From contig NZ_JAKVTW010000008.1 in the NCBI RefSeq assembly GCF_022489065.1, positions 62,001-126,000 of the forward strand: DNA of 64,000 bases, in the 5' to 3' direction. The position numbers were made by a program, and so were the translations under genes. Below the pieces are notes generated by a model. The model was not told where the DNA came from, did no database searches, and saw nothing but the letters and a program-made list of their open reading frames with translations. This stretch comes from Vreelandella neptunia (lineage in GTDB: Bacteria; Pseudomonadota; Gammaproteobacteria; Pseudomonadales; Halomonadaceae). Positions 49,441 to 58,590 of the stretch are shown here, in pieces (the first letter of the stretch is position 1; each line of letters begins with the position of its first letter).

Positions 49441-50739
49441 ATGGCCATCCCCAGAATTGTGATTGTCGGCGGCGGCGCAGGCGGGCTAGCCCTTGCTACG
49501 CGCCTAGGACGTACCTTAGGTAAGCGTAAACGCGCAGAGATTGTCCTACTCGATCGTAACAACACCCATGTTTGGAAACCGCTGCTTCACGAACTGGCCA
49601 CTGGCGTGCTGAACTCCAGTATGGATGAAGTGGATTACCGCGGGCACTCATCGGCTCACTTTTACCGCTACCAGCGTGGTTCACTAACGGGTATAGACCG
49701 CGAAAACTGCATGCTGCAGTTAGCCCCCATCCTTGATGAAGATGGTGAAGAGGTACTCCCCGCTCGGGAGCTAAGCTATGATTATTTGGTAATGGCACTG
49801 GGCAGCGTTTCTAACGATTTTGGCACCCCCGGCGTGGCCGAACACTGTCACTTCATTGATTCGCCTCAACAGGCGAAAGCGTTTCAGCGTGACATGATCA
49901 ATACCTTTCTACGCTATACCGACCCCAACTTGCGCCAACACACTCAACTGACCATTGGGATCGTTGGCGGCGGCGCGACGGGGGTGGAACTTGCCGCCGA
50001 GCTCTTTGATGCATCACGTATGCTCAATGCCTATGGCGTGACGGCTATCGACCATCAGCATATAAGCGTCCATCTACTGGAAGCAGCACCGCGCCTGCTG
50101 CCGGGACTATCTGAACGGGTCAGCCAAACGGTCAGAGCACAGCTGGAAAGCATGGGCGTCACCGTTCATACCGATACAGCGATAAAAGAGGCCCAAGCGC
50201 ACCAGTTGGTTACCAACGATGGAGAAGAAATAGAGACAGATATTAATGTGTGGGCAGCGGGCATTAAAGCGCCACAGTTTCTTACAGAGCTTGGCCTGAC
50301 CACTAACAAGAAGAACCAGATCGAAGTAAAACGGACTCTTCAAAGTGTTGACGATGAGCGGATCTTTGCGCTTGGCGACTGCGCCAGTTGTCCGATGGGA
50401 GACGACAGTACCGTGCCTCCTCGCGCTCAAGCAGCGCATCAACAAGCCAAGTTGTTAGCCAAAAATCTGGTTAATAAGCTGGAAGAGAAGCCGCTACATG
50501 ACTTTAGCTACCGTGATCATGGCTCACTGGTGTCGCTGGCGCGCTATGATGCGGTGGGCAATTTAATGCGGAGCGGCGCCTCCAAAGGACTGTTCTTAGA
50601 AGGCTGGCTGGCACGAAAAGCTTATGCTTCGTTATATCGTACGCATCAGCTCTCGATTCACGGGGCGCCAAAAACGGGGCTGTCCTGGCTGGTGGACAAA
50701 CTCAATACGTATTTAAAACCACGTATGAAATTGCACTAA
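49441..50739 (+). CDS. ndh: type II NADH:quinone oxidoreductase
   Basis: 432 residues from the second of two adjacent ATG codons (six bases from GGAG). Two Rossmann folds: IVIVGGGAGGLALATRLG for FAD and IGIVGGGATGVELAAELFD for NADH; also NTHVWKPLLHELATGVL, IFALGDCASCP and the C-terminal amphipathic membrane-binding tail LSWLVDKLNTYLK. It oxidises NADH without pumping protons. It converges with rpe and diverges from gph. Confidence 0.95.
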   Translation: MAIPRIVIVGGGAGGLALATRLGRTLGKRKRAEIVLLDRNNTHVWKPLLHELATGVLNSSMDEVDYRGHSSAHFYRYQRGSLTGIDRENCMLQLAPILDEDGEEVLPARELSYDYLVMALGSVSNDFGTPGVAEHCHFIDSPQQAKAFQRDMINTFLRYTDPNLRQHTQLTIGIVGGGATGVELAAELFDASRMLNAYGVTAIDHQHISVHLLEAAPRLLPGLSERVSQTVRAQLESMGVTVHTDTAIKEAQAHQLVTNDGEEIETDINVWAAGIKAPQFLTELGLTTNKKNQIEVKRTLQSVDDERIFALGDCASCPMGDDSTVPPRAQAAHQQAKLLAKNLVNKLEEKPLHDFSYRDHGSLVSLARYDAVGNLMRSGASKGLFLEGWLARKAYASLYRTHQLSIHGAPKTGLSWLVDKLNTYLKPRMKLH

Positions 50740-50773
50740 ACGCCCCGTTGTTCTCTAAGTTTTACTGCTCTCG

Positions 50774-51469
50774 TTATGCCGTTGCCAGCGCCGCCCGCAG
50801 TTGCTTAATCACAGAGTCATATCCGTGGGGGTCGCTGGCTTGGTGGGCGCTGAAAATCGCCGACCCAGCCACAAAGGTATCGGCCCCCGCTGCGGCAATC
50901 TCGGCAATGTTGTCCACTTTCACCCCACCGTCGATTTCCAAGCGAATATCAAACGCTGATGCATCAATGCGCGCCCGCGCTTCACGCAGCTTGTCGAGAG
51001 TCCCGGGGATAAATGACTGTCCACCAAACCCGGGATTGACGCTCATTAGCAGCACCATATCGACCTTATCCATCACGTAGTCGAGGTAGGAGAGCGGCGT
51101 GGCTGGATTGAACACCAGGCCTGCCTTACAGCCGCCATCACGGATTAACTGTAGCGAACGGTCAACGTGCTCAGACGCTTCCGGATGAAAGGTAATATAG
51201 CTTGCGCCCGCTTCAATAAAATCACTGATCATGCGGTCTACTGGCTTGACCATCAAATGCACATCAATGGGCGCAGTCACTCCGTGCTTACGCAGCGCTT
51301 TGCACACCATCGGGCCGATGGTGAGGTTGGGCACATAGTGATTATCCATTACATCAAAGTGCACCACATCCGCGCCTGCAGCCAGCACGTTATCGACCTC
51401 TTCACCCAACCGGGCAAAGTCGGCCGATAAAATCGAGGGGGCAATTAAAAAATCATGCGCAGCGGTCAT
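50774..51469 (-). CDS. rpe: ribulose-phosphate 3-epimerase
   Basis: 231 residues, TIM barrel. Seen: [34 protein letters not shown] (metal ligands), [21 protein letters not shown] and LEIDGGV. It interconverts ribulose 5-phosphate and xylulose 5-phosphate. In many relatives rpe is directly followed by gph; here ndh lies between them on the other strand. Confidence 0.96.
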   Translation of the reverse strand: MTAAHDFLIAPSILSADFARLGEEVDNVLAAGADVVHFDVMDNHYVPNLTIGPMVCKALRKHGVTAPIDVHLMVKPVDRMISDFIEAGASYITFHPEASEHVDRSLQLIRDGGCKAGLVFNPATPLSYLDYVMDKVDMVLLMSVNPGFGGQSFIPGTLDKLREARARIDASAFDIRLEIDGGVKVDNIAEIAAAGADTFVAGSAIFSAHQASDPHGYDSVIKQLRAALATA

Positions 51470-51746
51470 ATTACATTCCTGCTAATTAATCAGACGATGA
51501 GAGTAGCCACCCTCCATGCCGTTGAGCACTGGCGAGAGAGCAAAGCCAAACACCTATCTTATCAGAGCCGCCTATCAGAACCACGCGCCAAGGACTTAAC
51601 AGCGACAAAGCACAGCCATCACACGCATATTCTTAAATAGAATATAAAACATGATTGTAATTCCACATTGATCGTTTTAACCTTGCCGATATTGCGACAT
51701 CCCTATTTGGCGATATTTTGCGCTTACTGCTTGAAGGAGTTTCTCT

Positions 51747-52757
51747 ATGACCCTGCCCACCATGTTCCGCCGCAGCCTGATTGCCATTGCTCTTGGCGTT
51801 ACGGTTAGCGGCCCCGCCGTTGCCCAAGAGCGGGAACTGCTCAACTCGTCCTACGATATCGCTCGCGAGCTGTTTGCCGCGATCAACCCTGAATTTCAAG
51901 CGTGGTGGCAGGAAGAGCACGGTGAAGAGATCGCGATTAGCCAGTCACATGGCGGCTCTTCTGCACAGGCCCGTGCCATCCTGCAAGGCCTACGAGCCGA
52001 TGTGGTGACCTTTAACCAAGTGACCGACGTGCAAGTACTCGCGGATGCGGGCCTTGTAGCAGAAGATTGGCAGGACGCGTTTGAGAACAATGCATCGCCT
52101 TACTACTCCACCACTGCTTTCTTAGTACGCAAAGGCAACCCTAAAGGCATCGAAAGCTGGGACGATCTGGTCCAAGAAGATGTAGACGTCGTTTTTCCTA
52201 ATCCGAAAACCTCAGGTAACGGCCGCTACACCTATCTAGCTGCCTGGGGCTTTGCTGAGAACGAATTCGATGGCGATGAAGAGCAAATCGAAGATTTCAT
52301 GCGTACCTTCTTAGCCAATGTAGCAGTCTTCGATACCGGCGGCCGTGGGGCAACTACCAGCTTTATCGAGCGTGAAATTGGCGATGTGCTGATTAGTTTC
52401 GAGTCAGAAGTTAACAACATTCGCAGCGAGTACGGCAGCGACGATTACGAAGTGATCGTGCCGCCGGTCAGCATTCTAGCCGAGTTTCCGGTTGCCGTTG
52501 TCGGCGAAAACGCTGAGCGCAACGGCAACAGCGACTTGGCCCAGAGCTACCTTGAGTACCTCTACACCGAAGAGACTCAGCGCCTGCTCGCGGGTTTCAA
52601 CTACCGGGTGCATAACGAAGCCGTGGTCGAAGAGTTTGCTGACCAGTTCCCTGAAACCGAACTACTCGAAGTAGATGACGTGTTCGGTAGCTGGGATGAA
52701 GCAATGGAGACTCACTTCGGCAGCGGTGGCCTTCTCGACCAGTTACAGCGCCGCTAA
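51747..52757 (+). CDS. sbp: sulfate-binding protein
   Basis: 336 residues with signal peptide (LIAIALGVTVSGPAVAQE). Seen: LLNSSYDIARELFAAINPEF, SHGGSSAQARAILQGL (sulfate-binding SGGSS-like loop), RADVVTFNQVTDVQVL and FPNPKTSGNGRYTYLAAWGF, all Sbp/CysP family. AAGGAGTTTCTCT precedes the ATG. It heads sbp-cysT-cysW-cysA, a likely CysB target. The 277 bases upstream (51470-51746) include an AT-rich patch at about 51630-51660 where a promoter may sit; no gene there. Confidence 0.95.
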   Translation: MTLPTMFRRSLIAIALGVTVSGPAVAQERELLNSSYDIARELFAAINPEFQAWWQEEHGEEIAISQSHGGSSAQARAILQGLRADVVTFNQVTDVQVLADAGLVAEDWQDAFENNASPYYSTTAFLVRKGNPKGIESWDDLVQEDVDVVFPNPKTSGNGRYTYLAAWGFAENEFDGDEEQIEDFMRTFLANVAVFDTGGRGATTSFIEREIGDVLISFESEVNNIRSEYGSDDYEVIVPPVSILAEFPVAVVGENAERNGNSDLAQSYLEYLYTEETQRLLAGFNYRVHNEAVVEEFADQFPETELLEVDDVFGSWDEAMETHFGSGGLLDQLQRR

Positions 52758-52783
52758 TATTCACCTATGAGCCAGCCTGAACT

Positions 52784-53638
52784 ATGAGTCAACTCGCAAC
52801 CTGGCGAACCGGCAGCACACGCGTGCTGCCGGGTTTTGGCCTTTCTATGGGTATCAGCGTGCTGTTTATCTCGCTGGTGCTACTGCTTCCCATTACAGGC
52901 TTGTTTGGTCAGCTTGCCGAGCTGAGTCTGGCCGAATATTTTGCGATCATTACCGAAGGGCGTGTGGTAGCAAGCTACATGGTCACCATTGGCGCTGCGG
53001 CAGTGGCAGCACTGGTTAACGCCATATTTGGCTTGTTACTGGCCTGGGTTTTAGTGCGCTATGAGTTTCCTGGCAAGCGCTTACTCGATGCCCTAATGGA
53101 TCTGCCCTTCGCGCTTCCTACCGCGGTGGCGGGTATTACGCTGGCAACCCTGTATGCCGGCAGTGGTTGGATGGGTGGATTGCTGGAACCACTAGGTTTT
53201 CAAGTCGCTTATACCTGGGTGGGCATCGCCCTGGCCATGGCCTTTACCAGCATTCCTTTTGTGGTGCGCACCGTTCAACCAGTGCTGGAAGACTTGCCTG
53301 CGGAAGTAGACGAAGCCGCTATGTCACTTGGGGCGACTGACGGCGTTGCTTTTCGCCGTGTGATTTTGCCGCACATTTGGCCTGCCTTAGTGACCGGTAC
53401 GGGTCTGGCGTTCGTACGTTCGCTGGGTGAGTTCGGGGCGATTATTTTTATCGCTGGCAATATGCCTTACGAAACCGAGATCACCGCGCTGATGATTTTC
53501 GTCAAGCTGCAAGAGTATGACTATGCAGGTGCGTCGGCGATTGCGTCGGTCGTGCTGTTCGTATCGCTGGCGCTACTGTTGGCTATTAACATTTGGCAGG
53601 GACGGTTTGTGCGTCGTCTGCATGGAGGTAAGGGGTAA
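52784..53638 (+). CDS. cysT: sulfate ABC transporter permease CysT
   Basis: 284 residues with six membrane helices and the EAA loop VDEAAMSLGATDGVAFRRVI. The SVLFISLVLLLPITGLFG first helix and MDLPFALPTAVAGITLATLY match CysU/CysT. It lies 26 bases behind sbp and overlaps cysW by one base. Confidence 0.95.
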   Translation: MSQLATWRTGSTRVLPGFGLSMGISVLFISLVLLLPITGLFGQLAELSLAEYFAIITEGRVVASYMVTIGAAAVAALVNAIFGLLLAWVLVRYEFPGKRLLDALMDLPFALPTAVAGITLATLYAGSGWMGGLLEPLGFQVAYTWVGIALAMAFTSIPFVVRTVQPVLEDLPAEVDEAAMSLGATDGVAFRRVILPHIWPALVTGTGLAFVRSLGEFGAIIFIAGNMPYETEITALMIFVKLQEYDYAGASAIASVVLFVSLALLLAINIWQGRFVRRLHGGKG

Positions 53639-54465
53639 TGCGTCGAATTGGTGATGCGCCGCTTATCCGGCGGCTGCTGATTGCTACCGCTCTGGTGCTG
53701 TCAGCGCTCTTTTTGTTACTGCCACTGGTCGCTATTTTTGCTCAGGCGTTCTCTCAAGGCGTGATGGTCTTTTGGACCAATGTCAGTAACACCTTCACGC
53801 TGCATGCCATTGGCTTAACGCTGATGATTGCGCTGTTAACTATCCCAGTATGCCTGGTATTTGGCGTTGCGCTGGCATGGCTGGTCACGCGTTTCAGCTT
53901 TCCAGGCCGACGCATTCTGCAGACACTGATCGATATCCCGTTTGCGGTCTCCCCCGTGGTGGCCGGCCTTATCTACCTGCTGCTGTATGGCCGCAATGGC
54001 TGGATAGGTAGTTGGCTGGATACATACGACATTCAACTGATGTTTGCCTGGCCGGGCATTCTGATGGTAACCATTTTTGTTACCTGCCCCTTTGTTGCCA
54101 GGGAGCTGATTCCGCTAATGCAGGCCCAAGGCTCGCGTGAAGAAGAAGCGGCCGTGACGCTAGGCGCATCAGGTTGGACGACCTTTCGTCGCGTCACGCT
54201 GCCCAACATTCGCTGGGCGCTGCTTTACGGCGTCATTCTCACTAACGCCCGCGCGGTGGGGGAATTCGGTGCCGTTTCAGTGGTGTCGGGCGCCATTCGT
54301 GGCCAAACTAATACGCTGCCACTGCACCTTGAGCAGTTGTATCAGGATTATAACGCCGTGGGGGCCTTTGCCTGCGCGGCCTTACTCGCATTGATTGCCC
54401 TACTGACACTTGCCGCCAAGGCGGGGCTGGAATGGCGCGCTTCACGCCGGGAGGCATTTGCATGA
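53638..54465 (+). CDS. cysW: sulfate ABC transporter permease CysW
   Basis: 275 residues, six membrane helices. EAA loop [41 protein letters not shown] and [20 protein letters not shown] are typical of CysW. The start overlaps the cysT stop by one base (TAATG) and its stop overlaps cysA (ATGA). Confidence 0.95.
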   Translation: MRRIGDAPLIRRLLIATALVLSALFLLLPLVAIFAQAFSQGVMVFWTNVSNTFTLHAIGLTLMIALLTIPVCLVFGVALAWLVTRFSFPGRRILQTLIDIPFAVSPVVAGLIYLLLYGRNGWIGSWLDTYDIQLMFAWPGILMVTIFVTCPFVARELIPLMQAQGSREEEAAVTLGASGWTTFRRVTLPNIRWALLYGVILTNARAVGEFGAVSVVSGAIRGQTNTLPLHLEQLYQDYNAVGAFACAALLALIALLTLAAKAGLEWRASRREAFA

Positions 54466-55556
54466 GCATTCGCTTGAACAACATCGCCAAACATTTCGGC
54501 AATACTCAGGCGTTAGAGCCAATTAACCTTGATATTCATGAAGGCGAGCTTGTGGGCCTACTCGGCCCTTCGGGCTCAGGCAAGACCACGCTGCTACGAA
54601 TCATTGCTGGGCTGGAAAATGCCGACCGGACTGCCCAACCGGGCCAAATCCTGTTTGGCGATCGCGATGTCACCAACGTGCACGTGCGTGATCGCCGCAT
54701 CGGCTTCGTGTTTCAGCACTATGCGCTGTTCCGCCATATGAGCGTTTACGACAACGTGGCGTTTGGGCTTACCGTGCTGTCACGCAAACGCCGACCCAGC
54801 AGCGGTGAGATTCGCGCACGAGTATTCCGACTGCTTGAAATGGTTAAATTAGAGCACTTGGCTGACCGCTACCCTGCCCAACTTTCAGGCGGCCAACAGC
54901 AGCGCGTATCGCTGGCCCGCGCCTTAGCGGTGGAGCCTGAAGTACTGCTCTTGGACGAACCGTTTGGCGCCTTGGATGCCAAAGTACGCCAGGAGCTGCG
55001 CCGCTGGCTGCGTCACCTGCACGACGAACTCAATTTCACCAGTGTCTTTGTAACCCACGACCAGGAAGAGGCGCTGGAGCTTTCCGACCGCGTCGTCGTC
55101 ATGAGCAATGGCCGCATTGAGCAAATCGATACTCCCGATGAGCTCTACCGCACGCCAAAAAATCGCTTTGTGTTTGAGTTTTTAGGCGATGTAAATCATC
55201 TGGAAGGCAAAGTGAGCAATGGCGTGTTGACCTGTGGTGACGCCTACTGGCACGTTGATCTACCCGATGGCCATGAGGAGCTGTTGCTACGCCCTCATGA
55301 AGTACGCTTAACCGAGCAGCCGACCTCGGAAAGCCATCTGCCGGTCACTATCACGGCGATCTCGCCAGTAGGAGCCGAAGTGCGCGTGGAGCTGGAAGCG
55401 GACTGGCTCGCCCAGCCTTGGCTGGCCACCGTGCGCCACACTGACTTTGAACACTTGGCACTACGCCGGGGGCAACGCTTATTCGCTCACCCCCGCCACT
55501 GGCGCCGCTTTCCCAAAGTCACTGAGAAAACGACGGAGCAGACACGCGTCGCCTAA
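54462..55556 (+). CDS. cysA: sulfate ABC transporter ATP-binding protein CysA
   Basis: 364 residues from the ATG at 54462 (GGGAGG upstream). Walker [11 protein letters not shown]-loop [11 protein letters not shown], signature [15 protein letters not shown], Walker [14 protein letters not shown]-loop FVTHDQEEA, and a C-terminal TOBE-like domain ([13 protein letters not shown]). It drives uptake of sulfate/thiosulfate through CysTW. Last gene of the operon. Confidence 0.96.
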   Translation: MSIRLNNIAKHFGNTQALEPINLDIHEGELVGLLGPSGSGKTTLLRIIAGLENADRTAQPGQILFGDRDVTNVHVRDRRIGFVFQHYALFRHMSVYDNVAFGLTVLSRKRRPSSGEIRARVFRLLEMVKLEHLADRYPAQLSGGQQQRVSLARALAVEPEVLLLDEPFGALDAKVRQELRRWLRHLHDELNFTSVFVTHDQEEALELSDRVVVMSNGRIEQIDTPDELYRTPKNRFVFEFLGDVNHLEGKVSNGVLTCGDAYWHVDLPDGHEELLLRPHEVRLTEQPTSESHLPVTITAISPVGAEVRVELEADWLAQPWLATVRHTDFEHLALRRGQRLFAHPRHWRRFPKVTEKTTEQTRVA

Positions 55557-55566
55557 CGTTTTAATA

Positions 55567-55587
55567 GCCGCCCCAACCCGGGGCGGC
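55567..55587 (+). terminator. hairpin after cysA
   Basis: An 8-bp GC-rich perfect stem GCCGCCCC / GGGGCGGC (55567-55574 and 55580-55587) with a 5-base loop lies 10 bases after the cysA stop; no long T run follows. It marks the border between the core operon and the opposite-strand cluster. Confidence 0.6.
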
Positions 55588-55613
55588 TTGCGTTAATAAC
55601 TACTCGGACTATT

Positions 55614-56231
55614 TCAAAAGCGCATTTGCCTAAACGTTAGGCTCACCCGCGGCTCAATATTTTTCTTGGTTTTGGGCAGGCTGTGTAACCAGTTCTTTTG
55701 TGTGGCGCCTTTCATAATCAACAGACTACCGTGCTCTAACGTAAGCGAGACATTCTCGCCTGTTACCTTATGTTTAAATGAAAACTTCCTTTCGCCGCCA
55801 AGCGTAAGCGCGCCGATGGACCCATTTTCGACAAGATCCTTTTCGGCATCGCTGTGCCAACTCATACCCTCATCCCCTGAGCTATAAAAATTACACAGGC
55901 ACGAGTTAAAGGCATCTCCACAGTGGCTTTCCACCAACTGATTCATATCACGCAAAAAATCCGGCCATACTAACGCCGTTTTGGTATATCCCGAGTAGGT
56001 ATAGTTGACCGGATCATCTGCATACCATGCCATCTTTCGCTTTGTGACAATCTCTTTACCGTAAATAAGAGCGCGATCATGCTCCCAGCTCAATTCGTTA
56101 ATGCACTTGTTTAAGTACATGTCAGCGGTAGAAGCATCCAGGATTTTGCCGTGGTAATAGGCTGCCCCGTCTTGTGGAAGCAGGTTAATTAACTTCATAT
56201 CGTCATTTTCAAACAAGTCCACGCATATCAT
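55614..56231 (-). CDS. AlkB-type 2OG-Fe(II) dioxygenase (alkylation repair)
   Basis: 205 residues from the ATG at 56231 (AGGG eight bases upstream; M-x-x-x-DLF start fits the family; the ATG at 56252 has none). AlkB proteins remove methyl groups from 1-methyladenine and 3-methylcytosine in nucleic acids. Seen: NLLPQDGAAYYHG at the start, NSCLCNFYSSGDEGMSWHSDAE with the iron ligands His and Asp, WLHSLPKT with the third ligand His, and EPRVSLTFR with the 2OG-binding Arg. It lies 10 bases behind the dipeptidase in the AT-rich operon, but its own base composition is intermediate, so it may be a host gene at the border. A role in self-protection is inferred. Confidence 0.9.
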   Translation of the reverse strand: MICVDLFENDDMKLINLLPQDGAAYYHGKILDASTADMYLNKCINELSWEHDRALIYGKEIVTKRKMAWYADDPVNYTYSGYTKTALVWPDFLRDMNQLVESHCGDAFNSCLCNFYSSGDEGMSWHSDAEKDLVENGSIGALTLGGERKFSFKHKVTGENVSLTLEHGSLLIMKGATQKNWLHSLPKTKKNIEPRVSLTFRQMRF

Positions 56232-56241
56232 TGGCAATACC

Positions 56242-57636
56242 CTATATTTCATATTCGGGTGGAGTAACTTTCATTTCCTGCAAAATCAACATCCAAGACA
56301 AAGCCCCTTTTGTAAAACATTCATAATCAAACTTCTCATTAGCAGAATGAATATTATCATTCGAACGACTAAAACCTAGCAACATAGAGTCTAAACCTAG
56401 ATATTTTTTGAAAGAACTAACAGCTGGTATTGATCCACCCATTCCAGCAAAAACGCATTTCCTACCCCATACTTCCCTAAGTTTTTCTTGAGCCAACACA
56501 AACTCAGAGCTCTGGCAATTCATTTTAACAGCTTTTACAGATCCATAAGATTCAAAAAAAACATTGCAATCACCCGGTATACTTTCTCGAATATGTTTTC
56601 GAAAAACAGCTCTTATATGATCAGGGTCTTGATCATCAACTAACCTAAAACTAATTTTGGCAGTGGCCGTAGAAGGAATAATTGTTTTAAATCCAGCCCC
56701 TTGATACCCTGAAAAGATAGAATTTATTTCAAAGCATGGGCGTGACCAAATTTTTTCAATTATATGCCTATCTTTTTCACCAGAAGCAGTAGAAAGGCCA
56801 ACAGATTCTAAGTAAAAATTACCAAAAGCATCTAGTTTTAACCAATCTTTTAAAATTTCAAAGGGAATTTCATCAACTCCTTTATAAAAATCCTTAAGAT
56901 TAATCGATCCATCATCTTCATATATTTTAGAAATAGCCCGAACTAATAATGCTGCTGGATTATGCGCAGCCCCACCATAATTTCCCGAATGAAGTTCATG
57001 AGACGGCCCTTTAATTGTGATGATTTCTCCCAAAAATCCCCGCAACTGGCATCCTATGGTAGGGGTGTTATCTTCAACCATTGAAGTATCACTAATGAAC
57101 ACGACATCTGCTTTTAATTCATTTTGATATTTATTAATTACATTTTCAATTGAGGGTGAGCCAATTTCCTCTTCACCTTCAATTAAAAAAGAAATATTAA
57201 TTGGGATGCCTGTAGATTCATATAACGCTCTACAAGCTTCAATAAATGTGAGTAATTGCCCCTTGTCATCAGCAGCTCCTCTTCCATGAATAATTTTAAC
57301 TTCATTTCTATAAACCACATCGGGCTGAAAGGGAGGAAGGATCCATGCATCTAAATCATTTGCAGGCTGAACATCGTAGTGACCATAAAATAAAACGTGA
57401 GGAGCTCCTTTGACAACGGGACCATGAGAAATAATAGCAGGTAAGCCACCTTCAACGACCTTTTTACTTCTAAACCCAATACTATTGAGTTCATTAAAAA
57501 CCCAGTCTGCAGCAGCATGACAATCACTTAATTTGTTTATATCAGTTGAAATCGATTCAATCGACAAAAACTCTTTTAAGCGTAAAATCGCAGAATCAAA
57601 GTTAGATTCAAGTTTATTTATAGAACTTGTTTTCAT
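56242..57636 (-). CDS. M20-family metallodipeptidase
   Basis: 464 residues from the ATG at 57636 (GGGAG upstream; an in-frame ATG at 57654 overlaps the previous stop). M20 peptidase layout: GHYDVQP with two metal ligands (about residues 85-91), HGRGAADDKGQ, EGEEEIGSPS with the catalytic Glu pair, a lid/dimerisation domain in the middle with SHELHSGNYGG, and NIHSANEKFD near the end carrying a metal-binding His. Members such as DapE-like and carnosinase-type enzymes cut dipeptides. In this cluster it could split a peptide-bound product (maturation, or inactivation for self-protection). Very AT-rich; inside the operon. Confidence 0.85.
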   Translation of the reverse strand: MKTSSINKLESNFDSAILRLKEFLSIESISTDINKLSDCHAAADWVFNELNSIGFRSKKVVEGGLPAIISHGPVVKGAPHVLFYGHYDVQPANDLDAWILPPFQPDVVYRNEVKIIHGRGAADDKGQLLTFIEACRALYESTGIPINISFLIEGEEEIGSPSIENVINKYQNELKADVVFISDTSMVEDNTPTIGCQLRGFLGEIITIKGPSHELHSGNYGGAAHNPAALLVRAISKIYEDDGSINLKDFYKGVDEIPFEILKDWLKLDAFGNFYLESVGLSTASGEKDRHIIEKIWSRPCFEINSIFSGYQGAGFKTIIPSTATAKISFRLVDDQDPDHIRAVFRKHIRESIPGDCNVFFESYGSVKAVKMNCQSSEFVLAQEKLREVWGRKCVFAGMGGSIPAVSSFKKYLGLDSMLLGFSRSNDNIHSANEKFDYECFTKGALSWMLILQEMKVTPPEYEI

Positions 57637-57650
57637 CATCAACTCCCTAA

Positions 57651-58586
57651 TCATAATTCATTTAAAGAAATCATTTTTTTGCATGCTTTTTTAAAAGCGA
57701 GGCAAGCAGCATCACTCATATATCTTGCCCTAATACTGCCATGCACTAAGCCTTTTTCAACTACAACCTCGGCTTTAATATTGACATTACATAGTTCATT
57801 AAAATAAATAAGAGAATCTTCTTTTAGGGAATCCATTTCAGCAGCCATGATATAAGCTGGCGGCAGTTTATTAAAATTTTTATTTATTAGAGGAGATATG
57901 TAATCGCTGTATACATCATTATCACTTACGTAGCATTTAGTATAAAACTCCATTTCTCCAGAGGTCAGCAATGGTGCATCATCACCACCGTTAACCCACC
58001 TTGAAAAATCTAATACTGGATTAAATAGAACTTGTGCCTTAAATTGTTTATAGTTACAGTCTCTTATCATCATACATAAAACCACTGCCATATTGGCTCC
58101 TGAACTATCGCCACTTATAATGTATTCATCACAGTTCAAGCCAAGAGTTTTATTATTAGCAATAACATATTTATATATATCTAAACAGTCGTTCAATGAA
58201 GCGGGATATGGATACTCAGGCGCCAAACGAAAATCAGGAGCGATAACAGTCATTCCTGTTTCAATACATATGTCTAACATTAAATAATCATGTGTATTTA
58301 GTGATCCAAGCACAAACCCTCCACCCCTAATGTAAAAAACTACACCATTATTTTTATGCTCAAAATTTTTATTTTTGTAAATGCGAAATTTTTTATTTTC
58401 ATTATTTAACAAGCAATTAATATCAACAACTTCTACATCGTCTTTTTTATCTTTAGGTTCAAATCTCTTGGCTAAATTTTCATACATTTCTCTTTGTTTA
58501 GGTACAGAAAATTTGTGATACTCTCCAGGCATCAATTCATCGCAAATACTAATAAACTCTTGGATATGATCAGCATAATCAGACAT
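57651..58586 (-). CDS. alpha/beta hydrolase of the hormone-sensitive-lipase type
   Basis: 311 residues from the ATG at 58586 (AGGAG upstream; the longer frame starts inside the previous gene). Nucleophile motif GDSSGAN (Ser about residue 161), PDFRLAPEYPYPAS typical of the family, acidic residue in AAEMDSLKEDS and His in GLVHGSIRARYM. The oxyanion motif usually HGGG reads RGGG (IRGGGFVLG), which is unusual and may change activity. It may be an esterase or amidase acting on the pathway product. It overlaps its neighbours closely: 4 bases after the ATP-grasp stop. Confidence 0.85.
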   Translation of the reverse strand: MSDYADHIQEFISICDELMPGEYHKFSVPKQREMYENLAKRFEPKDKKDDVEVVDINCLLNNENKKFRIYKNKNFEHKNNGVVFYIRGGGFVLGSLNTHDYLMLDICIETGMTVIAPDFRLAPEYPYPASLNDCLDIYKYVIANNKTLGLNCDEYIISGDSSGANMAVVLCMMIRDCNYKQFKAQVLFNPVLDFSRWVNGGDDAPLLTSGEMEFYTKCYVSDNDVYSDYISPLINKNFNKLPPAYIMAAEMDSLKEDSLIYFNELCNVNIKAEVVVEKGLVHGSIRARYMSDAACLAFKKACKKMISLNEL

Positions 58587-58590
58587 TTCA

